Under the pieces are notes generated by a model, which was not told the DNA's origin, made no database searches, and saw nothing but the letters and a program-made list of their open reading frames with translations. Below, piece after piece: positions 6,569 to 14,900 of a DNA stretch of 15,313 nt. The stretch comes from Verrucomicrobiia bacterium (lineage in GTDB: Bacteria > Verrucomicrobiota > Verrucomicrobiia > Limisphaerales > DTLC01): positions 1 through 15,313 of the forward strand of contig JANWZY010000033.1 of assembly GCA_025061935.1 (NCBI GenBank). The letters are read 5' to 3'. Position 1 is the stretch's first letter. Each line of letters starts with the position of its first letter. The translations under genes and the position numbers were made by a program.

Positions 6569-7785
6569 CGCGGCTGTTGGCCACAATCAGGATCGCGCTC
6601 CGCGCACTGCGCCGGAACAAACTACGCACGGCGCTGACTATGCTGGGGATCATAATCGGGGTGGCGGCAGTGATAGCCATGGTCGGCATCGGCCAGGGCG
6701 CCAAGGCGCAGGTCGAGTCGCAAATCGCCAGCATGGGCCAAAACGTGATCCTGATCTTTTCCGGAAGTGTGACCCGCAGCGGGATCCACACCGGCTGGGG
6801 CAGCGCCGGCACCCTGACCGTCGAGGACGCCGAGGCAATCCGACGTGAGATACCGGGGGTGATCGCAGTCAGTCCAGAGGTACGCAGCGGCAGCCAAATT
6901 GCAGCGGGGAACCAAAACTGGTTCACACAGGTGTTGGGCGAATCCCCAGACTACTTCCAAATTCGGCAATGGCCCGTGGTTGAAGGCGCGCCATTCACCG
7001 AGCAGGACGTGCGCAGCGCAAACAAGGTCGCCGTGATCGGTAAAACGATTGCGGACCAGTTATTTCCCGGCGAGGACCCGCTCGGTCAAATCGTGCGGAT
7101 CCGAAACGTGCCGTTTGTCGTGGTCGGTGTGCTCGCGCCCAAAGGCCTGTCAATGATGGGCCAAGACCAGGACGACGTCATCATAATTCCTTTCACCAGC
7201 GCAATGAAGCGTGTGCAGGGGGTGACCACGCTCCGCGCGATCCTGGTGCAGGTGGCCAAACCCACCATGCTCCCGGTCGCGCAACAGCAGATCACCGAGC
7301 TATTACGGCAGCGGCACAAGATCGGCCCGGGCAGAGACGACGATTTCACCGTGCGCACGCAGCTTGAGATAGCTGAAATGGCTACTGCCACAGCGCGCAC
7401 CATGACGACGCTGCTGGGCGCAATTGCAAGTGTGTCGCTCATCGTCGGCGGCATCGGCATAATGAACATCATGCTTGTGAGCGTGACCGAACGGACACGT
7501 GAAATCGGGATTCGCATGGCCGTCGGCGCGCGCGCGCGCGATATACTGCTCCAATTCCTGATCGAGGCTGTGACACTTAGCGTCATTGGCGGGTTGCTCG
7601 GCATCGCGCTCGGCATCGGCGCATCGAACCTGTTGGCCTCGAAAATGAACTGGCCGACCCTGACTTCCCCGACTGCAATCGTAGTCGCGTTCGTGTTCAG
7701 CGCCGCAGTGGGCATCTTTTTCGGCTTCTACCCGGCGCGCAAAGCTGCGCGGCTCGACCCGATTGAAGCGCTCAGGTATGAGTAA
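6565..7785 (+). CDS. MacB-like ABC transporter permease (FtsX family)
   Basis: This 406-residue inner-membrane protein has the MacB layout. A cytoplasmic N-terminal stretch (RIALRALRRNKLRTALTMLG) and helix 1 (about 22-44) come first, followed by a large periplasmic core domain (about 45-280) and three C-terminal helices (about 281-304, 335-357, 369-388) forming the FtsX domain. TERTREIGIRMAVGAR (308-323) is the coupling segment that contacts the ATPase. The protein ends ARKAARLDPIEALRYE, the usual end of this family. MacB-type pumps do not transport through the membrane; they drive periplasmic substrates (macrolides, peptides, lipid-like molecules) through an adaptor and outer-membrane channel. 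The start ATG overlaps the ATPase stop (ATGA), implying coupled translation and matched amounts of the two subunits. Confidence 0.92.
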   Translation: MTRLLATIRIALRALRRNKLRTALTMLGIIIGVAAVIAMVGIGQGAKAQVESQIASMGQNVILIFSGSVTRSGIHTGWGSAGTLTVEDAEAIRREIPGVIAVSPEVRSGSQIAAGNQNWFTQVLGESPDYFQIRQWPVVEGAPFTEQDVRSANKVAVIGKTIADQLFPGEDPLGQIVRIRNVPFVVVGVLAPKGLSMMGQDQDDVIIIPFTSAMKRVQGVTTLRAILVQVAKPTMLPVAQQQITELLRQRHKIGPGRDDDFTVRTQLEIAEMATATARTMTTLLGAIASVSLIVGGIGIMNIMLVSVTERTREIGIRMAVGARARDILLQFLIEAVTLSVIGGLLGIALGIGASNLLASKMNWPTLTSPTAIVVAFVFSAAVGIFFGFYPARKAARLDPIEALRYE

Positions 7786-7800
7786 TCGCGGCTGACCGGC

Positions 7801-8838
7801 ATGGCGCCCCCTCGCAGCAGGATGAAAGCCGAGATTTTGCCAACCCACACTAAAACTGCATTTGCACACGCGGTCAAACGCGCCGTGGAACTGCTCGAGT
7901 CGGGCGAGGTGGTGGCATTGCCGACCGAGACGGTTTATGGCCTGGCTGCCAACGCGCTGGATGCCACTGCAGTGGCCAAAATTTTCAAAGTCAAACGGCG
8001 CCCGGCGCGCAACCCAGTCATTGTCCACGTCGCAAGCATCGCCATGGCGAAGCGGTGCGTAACTGCATGGCCCGCGCAGGCGCAGCAGCTCGCAAAAGCG
8101 TTTTGGCCAGGGCCGCTCACGCTCGTACTGCCCAAGGCCGAGGTCATCCCTGACATCGTTACTGCAGGTGGCCCGACAGTAGGAGTGCGCTGGCCTGCGC
8201 ACAGGCTGATCCAGGCAGTCATTCGCAGATGCGGATTCCCACTGGCCGCGCCGAGCGCGAACCCGGCAGGCAGACTCTCGCCCACAACAGCCGAACACGT
8301 CAGGGACACGCTCGGCCACAAAATACCACTGATCATTGATGGCGGCCCGACACGCGTCGGCATCGAATCCACTGTGCTCGATCTGACGACCGAGCCGCCG
8401 ACTATCCTGCGCCCGGGCATGATCGGTGCGGCATCGATCCAGGCAGTGATCGGGCCGGTCCAGACGGCCCGCACATTAGCTGGCGCACACCAGCGCACGG
8501 CATTGCGCAGCCCGGGCATGCTCGGCCGCCATTACGCGCCGCGCACGCGACTTGTTATTCTAAGCTGGCGGCACGAACACGAGTTGGAAACACGACTGCA
8601 TCAGCTCGGCGCGTCGCCGGACCGCTGCTACGTCATAGCCCACACACGCACGCCGCGCGGCCTGCCCCTGCGCGGAGTAAGCGTATTACCCCGCGAGCCG
8701 GCGGCATACGCACGGGCGCTGTACGCCGAGCTGCACAAAGCAGACAACGCCGGCGCCAAGCTGATTGCTGTGGAAGCGCCGCCGGCCCAACCCGCGTGGG
8801 CAGCAATCCTAGATAGACTTCGGCGCGCTGCGGCCTGA
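7801..8838 (+). CDS. L-threonylcarbamoyladenylate synthase, TsaC/Sua5 family
   Basis: The 345-residue enzyme makes threonylcarbamoyl-AMP from threonine, bicarbonate and ATP, the first step in forming the t6A base at position 37 of tRNAs that read ANN codons. The YrdC domain (about 15-210) shows PTETVYGL (41-48), the KVKRRPARNP basic loop (63-72), PSAN (151-154) and GIESTVLDL (187-195). SPGMLGRHYAP (237-247) leads into the C-terminal Sua5 domain. The two-domain length matches Sua5/YwlC rather than the shorter TsaC. The gene begins 15 nt after the permease stop, so it is probably transcribed with the efflux genes, though it has no obvious functional link to them. An alternative start at 7822 (MKAEILPT) may be the true one, since homologues as I recall them often begin that way; neither start has a good ribosome site. 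Confidence 0.93.
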   Translation: MAPPRSRMKAEILPTHTKTAFAHAVKRAVELLESGEVVALPTETVYGLAANALDATAVAKIFKVKRRPARNPVIVHVASIAMAKRCVTAWPAQAQQLAKAFWPGPLTLVLPKAEVIPDIVTAGGPTVGVRWPAHRLIQAVIRRCGFPLAAPSANPAGRLSPTTAEHVRDTLGHKIPLIIDGGPTRVGIESTVLDLTTEPPTILRPGMIGAASIQAVIGPVQTARTLAGAHQRTALRSPGMLGRHYAPRTRLVILSWRHEHELETRLHQLGASPDRCYVIAHTRTPRGLPLRGVSVLPREPAAYARALYAELHKADNAGAKLIAVEAPPAQPAWAAILDRLRRAAA

Positions 8839-8953
8839 CACATCTGCGGTCGGCCGGACGATCCCCGCCATTCTGTCCGCTACTGCGGCCTGAACCGGCA
8901 CGGCATATGCGCGTCTCCGAATTGGCTTGCCGCCCGGCCTTGGCGCTGGCAAA

Positions 8954-8959
8954 TATAGT
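8954..8959 (+). promoter_or_regulatory. Candidate -10 box for the tRNA gene
   Basis: TATAGT lies 22 nt before the mature tRNA 5' end and matches the -10 consensus at 5 of 6 positions. No good -35 box is at the expected distance; the nearest TTGCCG (8927-8932) is 21 nt away. This is a weak call. Confidence 0.3.
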
Positions 8960-8981
8960 TGCCGGGTACAGGCGCGCAGTC

Positions 8982-9057
8982 GGGCCCATAGCTCAGAGGT
9001 TAGAGCAGGCGACTCATAATCGCTTGGTCGGGGGTTCGAATCCCTCTGGGCCCACCA
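8982..9057 (+). tRNA. tRNA-Ile2 (CAU anticodon, lysidine type)
   Basis: A complete 76-nt tRNA with encoded CCA. The acceptor stem GGGCCCA (8982-8988) pairs perfectly with TGGGCCC (9047-9053); the discriminator is A9054. The D-arm is GCTC/GAGC. The anticodon stem GGCGA/TCGCT (9008-9012, 9020-9024) holds the loop CTCATAA with CAT at 9015-9017. The T-arm is GGGGG/CCCTC with loop TTCGAAT. CAU can mean initiator Met, elongator Met or Ile2. From the D-arm through the variable loop, GAGCAGGCGACTCATAATCG and the following CTTGGTCG match the E. coli ileX-type Ile2 tRNA as I remember it. I therefore call Ile2, whose C34 is changed to lysidine by TilS to read AUA. It lies 143 nt downstream of the t6A enzyme gene; Ile tRNAs are t6A substrates. 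Confidence 0.9.
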
Positions 9058-9517
9058 GCCTGGCTGTGCCGGCTACAGCTTATCCGCTACCGCCCGAAGC
9101 GCGGCCTGATAACCTGCGGGCGCAGATCGAACACCAAGGCCAGCAATGGTTAATCCCGCCGGAACTAGGCTCTACGTTTTAGGCGCCCAGATGTAAACGC
9201 CCGTGCATTTTAGCAAGAACGTCGCTCAGACGGACAGAGACACATGCGAATTGTGTGCGGCTGGCCAGACCACAGCGCGCTGAGCCTGATCGGAAACTTT
9301 TGTCTGGTGGACACTACTCAGGGTGACAACGTGCCGCCACGCTAAAGCATGCACACCGAACGGCCGCTGGCTTTGTGCTGGACATCGCAGATGGAGTTTC
9401 AAAACAGGCCATGATAGCAAAAGGTCGGCCCGCGCAGGAATCAGGTTTTCAGCGGTCGGCCTGCCCCCTGAACTTTTTCGATTAACGTTTGTGCCCTGAC
9501 TGTGATAAAAGCATCTC
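9058..9517. other. Intergenic region without a recognisable gene
   Basis: I see no domain-bearing frame here. An 8-nt direct repeat GGTCGGCC occurs at 9423-9430 and 9454-9461, 31 bp apart, close to three helical turns. Just before the phosphoesterase start, TTAACG (9482-9487) and GATAAA (9504-9509) are 16 nt apart and could form a weak promoter. No clear intrinsic terminator for the tRNA was found. Confidence 0.5.
9482..9509 (+). promoter_or_regulatory. Weak candidate promoter for the metallophosphoesterase gene
   Basis: TTAACG and GATAAA each match the -35 and -10 consensus at 4 of 6 positions, with 16-nt spacing. The -10 box would lie only 8 nt before the ATG at 9518, which would give a leaderless message or point to a later start codon. 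Low confidence. Confidence 0.2.
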
Positions 9518-10954
9518 ATGCATGCACGCGAGGGCACGTGCCCAATCCTTGGAACTGCACATGGAGACCGAACAGCGGAAGAGGCAACTTGCGGCCTACG
9601 GCTAATCCGGATTGGCAGGCTATCCGGGAACCGCAACGCGCGTTGTGTGCTGACACTGCTCGTGCTGACGAGCCTTGCAACACTCCCAGCATGTAGAGCC
9701 GCTGAACGTTCGCTCGCCCAGTGCCGCCCGGTCCGGTTTGCGGTCATCGCCGACCCGCACCTGCACAACGCGCGCCTCGGGCACGCAGGCGCCGCGTTTG
9801 AGAAATATCTCGACCAAGACCCGAAGCTGCTCCGCGAAAGCGAGGCCATCCTCGATGCGGCTCTGAACATGGTGGCCGAGGAACAAGTGCAGTTTGCCCT
9901 CATTGTCGGCGACCTAACCAAGGACGGCGAGCTTGTTAATCACCGGCGCATGGTGCGGCATCTGGCCCGGCTCGAGCGACGCGGCATCCGCGTGTTTGTT
10001 GTGCCGGGCAATCACGACATCAACAACCCCGAAGCCGTCGAGTACGTCGGCGACACGAACCGGCCCGTGGCCAGCATCAGCCCGGCGCAGTTCCGCACGC
10101 TCTACAAGCGGTTCGGGTACAGCGAGGCAATTGACTTGGACGCGCACTCGCTGAGTTATGTTGCAGAGCCTGTCCGGGGGCTGTGGCTGCTTGCAATTGA
10201 CTCGTGCAAATACGACGAAAGCCCGCGCCTAGGTTACAACGTAATCGGCGGACGCATCCGGCCGGAGACGTTGACTTGGATCGAGGCCAAACTGCGCCAG
10301 GCGCACGCGCGCGGCAAACGCGTGATCGCTTTCATGCATCACGGGCTGAACCAACATTTCATCGGCCAGAATGAGCAGTTCGCCGACTACCTGGTTGACA
10401 ACTGGCCCGCTGTAAGCGCGCAACTTGCGCGGGCCGGGTTGAAAGTCATTTTCACCGGCCATTACCATTCACAAGACGCAGCGTATCTTGTTGACGAAAC
10501 GCTGAAGCCGGTGTCGGAGCTGTGCGACGTCCAGACCGCCGCGCTGGTCCAATACCCGTGCGCGTTCCGCATCGTGACACTCGACACAAACGGCATGTTG
10601 CGCATTGAAACCCGGCGCGTGACGCGGGTAAATGCCGACTTTGCCGATGCGCCGTTTCAGCGGCACGCGGAAGATTTCCTTCGCGCGCGCCTGATCCCGT
10701 TGGTCGCGCGCCAATTGGTGCGCAGGTTCGACCTCCCCGAGGCCGATGCGGCCGAGGCGGCGCCAGTGGTGGCAGACGCACTGATCGCAAACTATGTCGG
10801 AGACGAGGCGCCGCCAGCCCAAGTTCGGGGCATGATCGAGGACTGGCTCAACAGCGCTGAACCGCGGCGCACGCTCGGCATGCTCCTGCGCGGCATTTGG
10901 ACCGACCTACCCCCGACAGACAACCAATGCGCCGTTTCATTGGACGCCAACTGA
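9518..10954 (+). CDS. Exported calcineurin-like metallophosphoesterase
   Basis: This 478-residue protein has the full metal-binding pattern of the calcineurin-like phosphoesterase superfamily: Asp79 and His81 in FAVIADPHLH, Asp132 in GDLTKDGE, Asn165-His166 in GNHD, His274 in FMHHGL, and His315/His317 in TGHYH. Such enzymes hydrolyse phosphomono- or diesters with two metal ions; the substrate is not evident. A hydrophobic stretch at residues 44-57 (VLTLLVLTSLATLP) ends in AC, a signal peptide or possible lipobox-like site, so the enzyme probably acts in the periplasm or outside. The 43 residues before that segment are unlike a normal signal peptide N-terminus. The true start may be downstream, for example the GTG at 9647, though no ribosome site supports it. 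The C-terminal part (from about 350) contains no domain I recognise. The gene converges on the stress-protein gene with 89 bp between stops. Confidence 0.85.
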   Translation: MHAREGTCPILGTAHGDRTAEEATCGLRLIRIGRLSGNRNARCVLTLLVLTSLATLPACRAAERSLAQCRPVRFAVIADPHLHNARLGHAGAAFEKYLDQDPKLLRESEAILDAALNMVAEEQVQFALIVGDLTKDGELVNHRRMVRHLARLERRGIRVFVVPGNHDINNPEAVEYVGDTNRPVASISPAQFRTLYKRFGYSEAIDLDAHSLSYVAEPVRGLWLLAIDSCKYDESPRLGYNVIGGRIRPETLTWIEAKLRQAHARGKRVIAFMHHGLNQHFIGQNEQFADYLVDNWPAVSAQLARAGLKVIFTGHYHSQDAAYLVDETLKPVSELCDVQTAALVQYPCAFRIVTLDTNGMLRIETRRVTRVNADFADAPFQRHAEDFLRARLIPLVARQLVRRFDLPEADAAEAAPVVADALIANYVGDEAPPAQVRGMIEDWLNSAEPRRTLGMLLRGIWTDLPPTDNQCAVSLDAN

Positions 10955-11043
10955 TACCGGTGCGCTCACGCGTTGCTACCGGTCTGTGCGCGTTCGCATG
11001 ACGCGCCTTCGGCGGGCGAATCCTTCCCGGCTGCGGACAAGGT

Positions 11044-11943
11044 TTAAGCTCCAACTGGCAGCACGAGCACTGGCACCGGCGCGCGCCGGAGCACAAGCTC
11101 GGTCGTTTCGCCGAACAACCGCGTGCTCAGCCGGTTCCGCGCAGGCGCCGCCAACACGATCATGTCCTGCGTGGTCTGGGCCGCGTACTGCACGATTTGT
11201 TCCGCTGCGTGGCCGCGCTTGACCCGAGGCTGCACCGCGCATTGCGCCGCAACGTCTTGAGGCACCCACGTGCAGAGCGCGCGCCTGGCTTCAGGCGCGG
11301 TTTGCCTGACTCCCGGCTCGACGACGTACAGCACGGTCAGTTCCGCGTCGAACCGCCGCGCGAGCGCGCCGGCCACCGCAAGGCTCGATTGCGCAGTCGC
11401 CTTGTCATTGACCGGACACAAGATTTTCTTCAGTCTGGGGGCTGCTTCAGGATCGCGCACGTCAATGAAATCATGCTCTTTCTGGCGCACGACAAACACT
11501 GGCGCCGGGCTGTTGCGCACCACGGTTTCGGTGACCGACCCGAGCAGGAACCGTTGCACGCCGGACCGCCCGTGTGTGCCCATCACGACAAGGTCGTATT
11601 TGCCGTCTTCGAGCGCTTCGATTATGCCTGCGGCCGGTGGCCGCTCGAGCACGGTGTAGCCGAGTCTGAGTGTCTCGGCCAGCGTGCCCAGCGTGCGCCG
11701 GACGTGGCTAATCAGATGTTTTTGTGCGCTGGCTTTGGCGGCCTTGAGTTGCTGCTTCAACCTACCGACTTCCGATCGTGTGAAAAACGGCGGCAGCTCG
11801 AATTGCATGACATGCAGCGCGGTTAGCTCGGCGCCGAATACGCGCGCACCTGCTGCAGCGTATTTTAGCGCGAGCGCCGACAGGTCACTAAAATCTACCG
11901 GGCAAAGAATGCGCCTCGGATTGAATTGATCGGTCGTGTTCAT
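11044..11943 (-). CDS. Tandem-domain universal stress protein (UspA family)
   Basis: A 299-residue cytoplasmic protein of two UspA domains. Domain 1 (about 10-153) starts RRILCPVDFSDLS and carries a complete ATP-binding motif: Gly122, Gly125, then nine residues to Gly135-Ser136 in MGTHGRSGVQRFLLGS. Domain 2 (about 171-297) starts LKKILCPVND, but the equivalent region reads LAAPARNRLSTRLFGET, so the GxxG part is lost and ATP binding is unlikely there. The ATG (11943-11941) overlaps the RND permease stop as ATGA, so I chose it over the longer open frame that extends into the permease gene. No ribosome site precedes it, which fits coupled reinitiation. Tandem Usp proteins are commonly linked to stress survival; pairing with an efflux pump suggests, but does not show, a role in responding to the pump's substrate or in regulating it. 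Confidence 0.9.
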   Translation of the reverse strand: MNTTDQFNPRRILCPVDFSDLSALALKYAAAGARVFGAELTALHVMQFELPPFFTRSEVGRLKQQLKAAKASAQKHLISHVRRTLGTLAETLRLGYTVLERPPAAGIIEALEDGKYDLVVMGTHGRSGVQRFLLGSVTETVVRNSPAPVFVVRQKEHDFIDVRDPEAAPRLKKILCPVNDKATAQSSLAVAGALARRFDAELTVLYVVEPGVRQTAPEARRALCTWVPQDVAAQCAVQPRVKRGHAAEQIVQYAAQTTQDMIVLAAPARNRLSTRLFGETTELVLRRAPVPVLVLPVGA

Positions 11944-14900
11944 GCGTGTGTTGGGGTCGTTTGCGTCTGTGCGGCAGCAGCTTGCGGGGCGGGCCCGCGC
12001 CGATGGTACACGATGTAGTACAGCAGCGGCACCACCACAGGTGCGATTATCATCGAGACGAGACTTCCCGCCATGAGCGAGACGGCCAATCCTTGGAAGA
12101 TTGGGTCGAACAGTATCACCGCTGCGCCCACCACAACCGCCATCGCAGTGAGCATGATGGGCCGGAACCTGATCAGGCCCGCCTCGACCACGGCTTCGGC
12201 CAGCGGCCGGCCCTGCGCAAGTCGCATCTCGATGAAGTCGACCAGGATGATCGAGTTCCGCACGACGATGCCCGCCCCTGCCATGAACCCGATCATCGAG
12301 GTGGCGGTGAAGAACGCGCCGAGCAGCCCGTGCGCGGGCAGGATGCCGATGAGCGAGAACGGGATCACAGTCATTACGATGAACGGTGTCACAAACGAGC
12401 GGAACCAGCCGACCATCAGGATGTAGATCAGGATCAGTACCGCGCCGAAGGCCAGGCCGAGGTCGCGGAACACTTCGATTGTGATGTGCCATTCGCCGTC
12501 CCATTTGATGGCCAGCTCGTGGTCGGTGGGCGGCAGCTTGGCATTGTAAATTTTGATCGTCGGGCTCGGGTTCCCGAACTGGCGCATGTCGAGCTTGCGC
12601 AGCTCGCGGTTTATTTTACGGATCGCATACACGGGGCTTTCGATCCTGCCCGCTACGTCGCCGATCACGTAGGTGACCGGCATGAGGTTTTTGTGGTAAA
12701 TGCTTTTGTCGCCGATGGTGTGCTCGAGCCTGACCAACTCGCGCAGCGGGACAAGGCCTGCCGGGCCGTGCGGTCCGCCAGCCGGCAACCGCAGGGCGAG
12801 CAAGTCCTCGGGCGAAGTCCGATACTGCAGGGGCAACTGCAACAAAATGGTCACGTCTTCCTTTTCGAGCGGCTGGTGCACAAGGTCAACTGGCACGCCC
12901 CCAGCGGCGAGCCGCAGCGTGGTGGCTATCAATTCGGTGCTGATGCCGTGCAGCGCCGCCTTTTCACGATCTATGACGAACCGGGTCTTGGGCTGATCGT
13001 CCTCGATGTACCTGTCCACATCAACCACGCCCTCGGTGCGCTTGAAGATTTCGATCACTTTCTGGGCGAGCGCGCGCCGCGCGGCGTCGGTCGGGCCGTA
13101 AATCTCTGCCACGAGCGTCTGGAGCACGGGCGGTCCAGGGGGTACCTCGGCAACTGCGACGCGCGCGCCGTATTTCTCCGCGATTGCAGTCACGCGCGGC
13201 CGGACGCGCTTCGCGATGTCGTGGCTTTGTGCTTTCCGCTCGTGTTTGGGCACAAGGTTGACCTGTATATCGGCCACGTGCGGGCCGCGGCGCAGGAAGT
13301 AATGGCGCACGAGCCCGTTGAAATTGAACGGCGCGGCCACGCCGACATAGACCTGGTAATCTGTCACCTCCGGCTCGGTCCTGATGGCTGCAGCGATTTC
13401 GCGCGCGGCGCGCGCCGTGTGCTCGAGCGCGCTGCCCTCGGGCATGTTCAGGATGATCTGGAACTCGCTCTTGTTGTCGAACGGGAGCATCTTGACCTTG
13501 ACCCAGCCGATTGCCACGGTCGCCATGGCCAGCACAAGCAGGCCCGCCAGCGCAGCCAATGAAAATGCGCGGAGCCGCGCGTCCGCGATCAGCGGCGCCA
13601 TTAACCTGCGATACATGCGCGCGAACGCGCCCTCGGCCGGCGCCGCGTGCCCGTGCGGTTCGGCATGCGCGACGCGCTTGCGCCATTGCAGAATCCGCAC
13701 AGCCGCCCACGGGGTGACAATGAACGAAATGGCCAGCGAAAAGAACATGGCCGCGCTGGAGCCGATCGGGATTGGCCGCATGTATGGTCCCATCAGTCCG
13801 CTCACAAATGCCATGGGCAACACTGCGGCGATGACGGCGAACGTGGCGAGTATGGTTGGGTTCCCCACCTCGTTCACGGCCTCGACTGCGACCTGGAGCC
13901 TGCTCCGGCCACGGTTCTGGGGCAGGTTGAAATGCCGCACGATGTTCTCGACCACCACAATCGCGTCATCAACCAGAATGCCGATGCTGAATATGAGCGC
14001 GAACAGTGTGATCCGGTTCAGCGTGAATCCGTACAGGTAAAACACAAGCAGCGTGAGCGCCAGCGTGCTCGGGATCGCAATTGCCACCACGCCTGCTTCG
14101 CGCCAGCCGAGCACAAGCAGGATGAGCAGTGACACGCCGAACACCGCAATGGCCATGTGCAGCAGCAGCTCATTCGATTTTTCCTGCGCGGTCAGGCCGT
14201 AGTGGCGCGTGATGGTGACCTGGACATCAGCGGGGATAATTCTGCCTTTGAGCGATTCGACCTTTTTCAGCACCTGTTTGGCGACCGAGATCGCGTTAGC
14301 ACCGGGCCGCTTGGCGATTGCCAGTGTTACAGCAGGTTGTTCTGAAGATTGGAGCGCACCAGCCTCCGGCGGGTTCGTCGCGGCGTCGCGCCGCGATACT
14401 GCGCTCTCAGAAGACGCATTCGGCGAGACACCGAATGCCGCACGCGATACGCGCGCGCTCCCCTCGCCAAACAACACATACTGGCTTGGCTCTTCCGCGC
14501 CGTCCACAATGTCCGCCACGTCGCGCAGATAGACCGGTTTGCCCTCGTACACGCCCACCACCACGTTCCCGACGTCCCTGGCGTCCTTCAAAAATCCGCC
14601 TGTCTCGACCACAATGCTCCGGTTCGCCGCTGTCAGTTCGCCTGCGCGGAATTGCCGGTTCGCTTGTTGAAGCATGGGCACCAGCATTGCAGGGCTGAGG
14701 TTCCGCGCCGCCAGTTTCACCGGGTCGAACAGGACGCGGACCTGCCTGCGCGCGCCGCCGATTATGGTGGTCTCGGCGACGAGCGGTACCTGCTTGACCG
14801 CTTCGTCCACCTGCGCAACCAGCCTGCGGAGCATGTAGTGATCGTATCGGCTCGAATGGAACGTGAGCGCAAGTATCGGCACGTCGTCTATGCTCTTGGG

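Larger units (their letters stand above)
14337..14459 (-). repeat. In-frame repeat-like insertion inside the RND permease gene
   Basis: The permease reads normally up to YVLFGEG and again from QPAVTLAIAKRPGANA. Between them are about 41 residues beginning SARVSRAAFGVSPNAS, hydrophilic and without a counterpart in RND pumps as I know them. At DNA level the segment holds two perfect hairpins: TCGCGGCG-TCG-CGCCGCGA (14378-14396) and arms GCATTCGG/CCGAATGC around CGAGACA (14416-14438). Translations like 'ARVSRAxFGVSPN' are, from memory, common in Verrucomicrobia genomes as a dispersed repeat. The reading frame is kept, so the pump may still work. The edges are estimated to within a few codons. 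Confidence 0.65.

Noticed and set aside
7526..7540. Run of 15 alternating G and C bases
   Set aside because: It encodes the conserved GARAR part of the permease coupling segment and is explained by GC-rich codon choice.
8907..9182. 91-codon open frame
   Set aside because: It reads straight through the tRNA; its PIAQRLEQATHNRLVGGSNP segment is the familiar false translation of a tRNA gene.
10955..11043. Terminator between the convergent phosphoesterase and stress-protein genes
   Set aside because: Only a 4-bp CGCC-TTC-GGCG hairpin and a spaced ACCGGT pair are visible, with no T-run; not enough for an intrinsic terminator.
11044..12504. A 486-residue version of the stress protein
   Set aside because: The extra N-terminal part is an out-of-frame reading of the permease gene; the Usp domain begins right after the ATG at 11943.
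11946..13562. 538-codon open frame on the plus strand
   Set aside because: It is antisense to the RND permease and very rich in His, Asp, Arg and Gln, as expected for the mirror of a GC-rich gene; no domain is recognisable.
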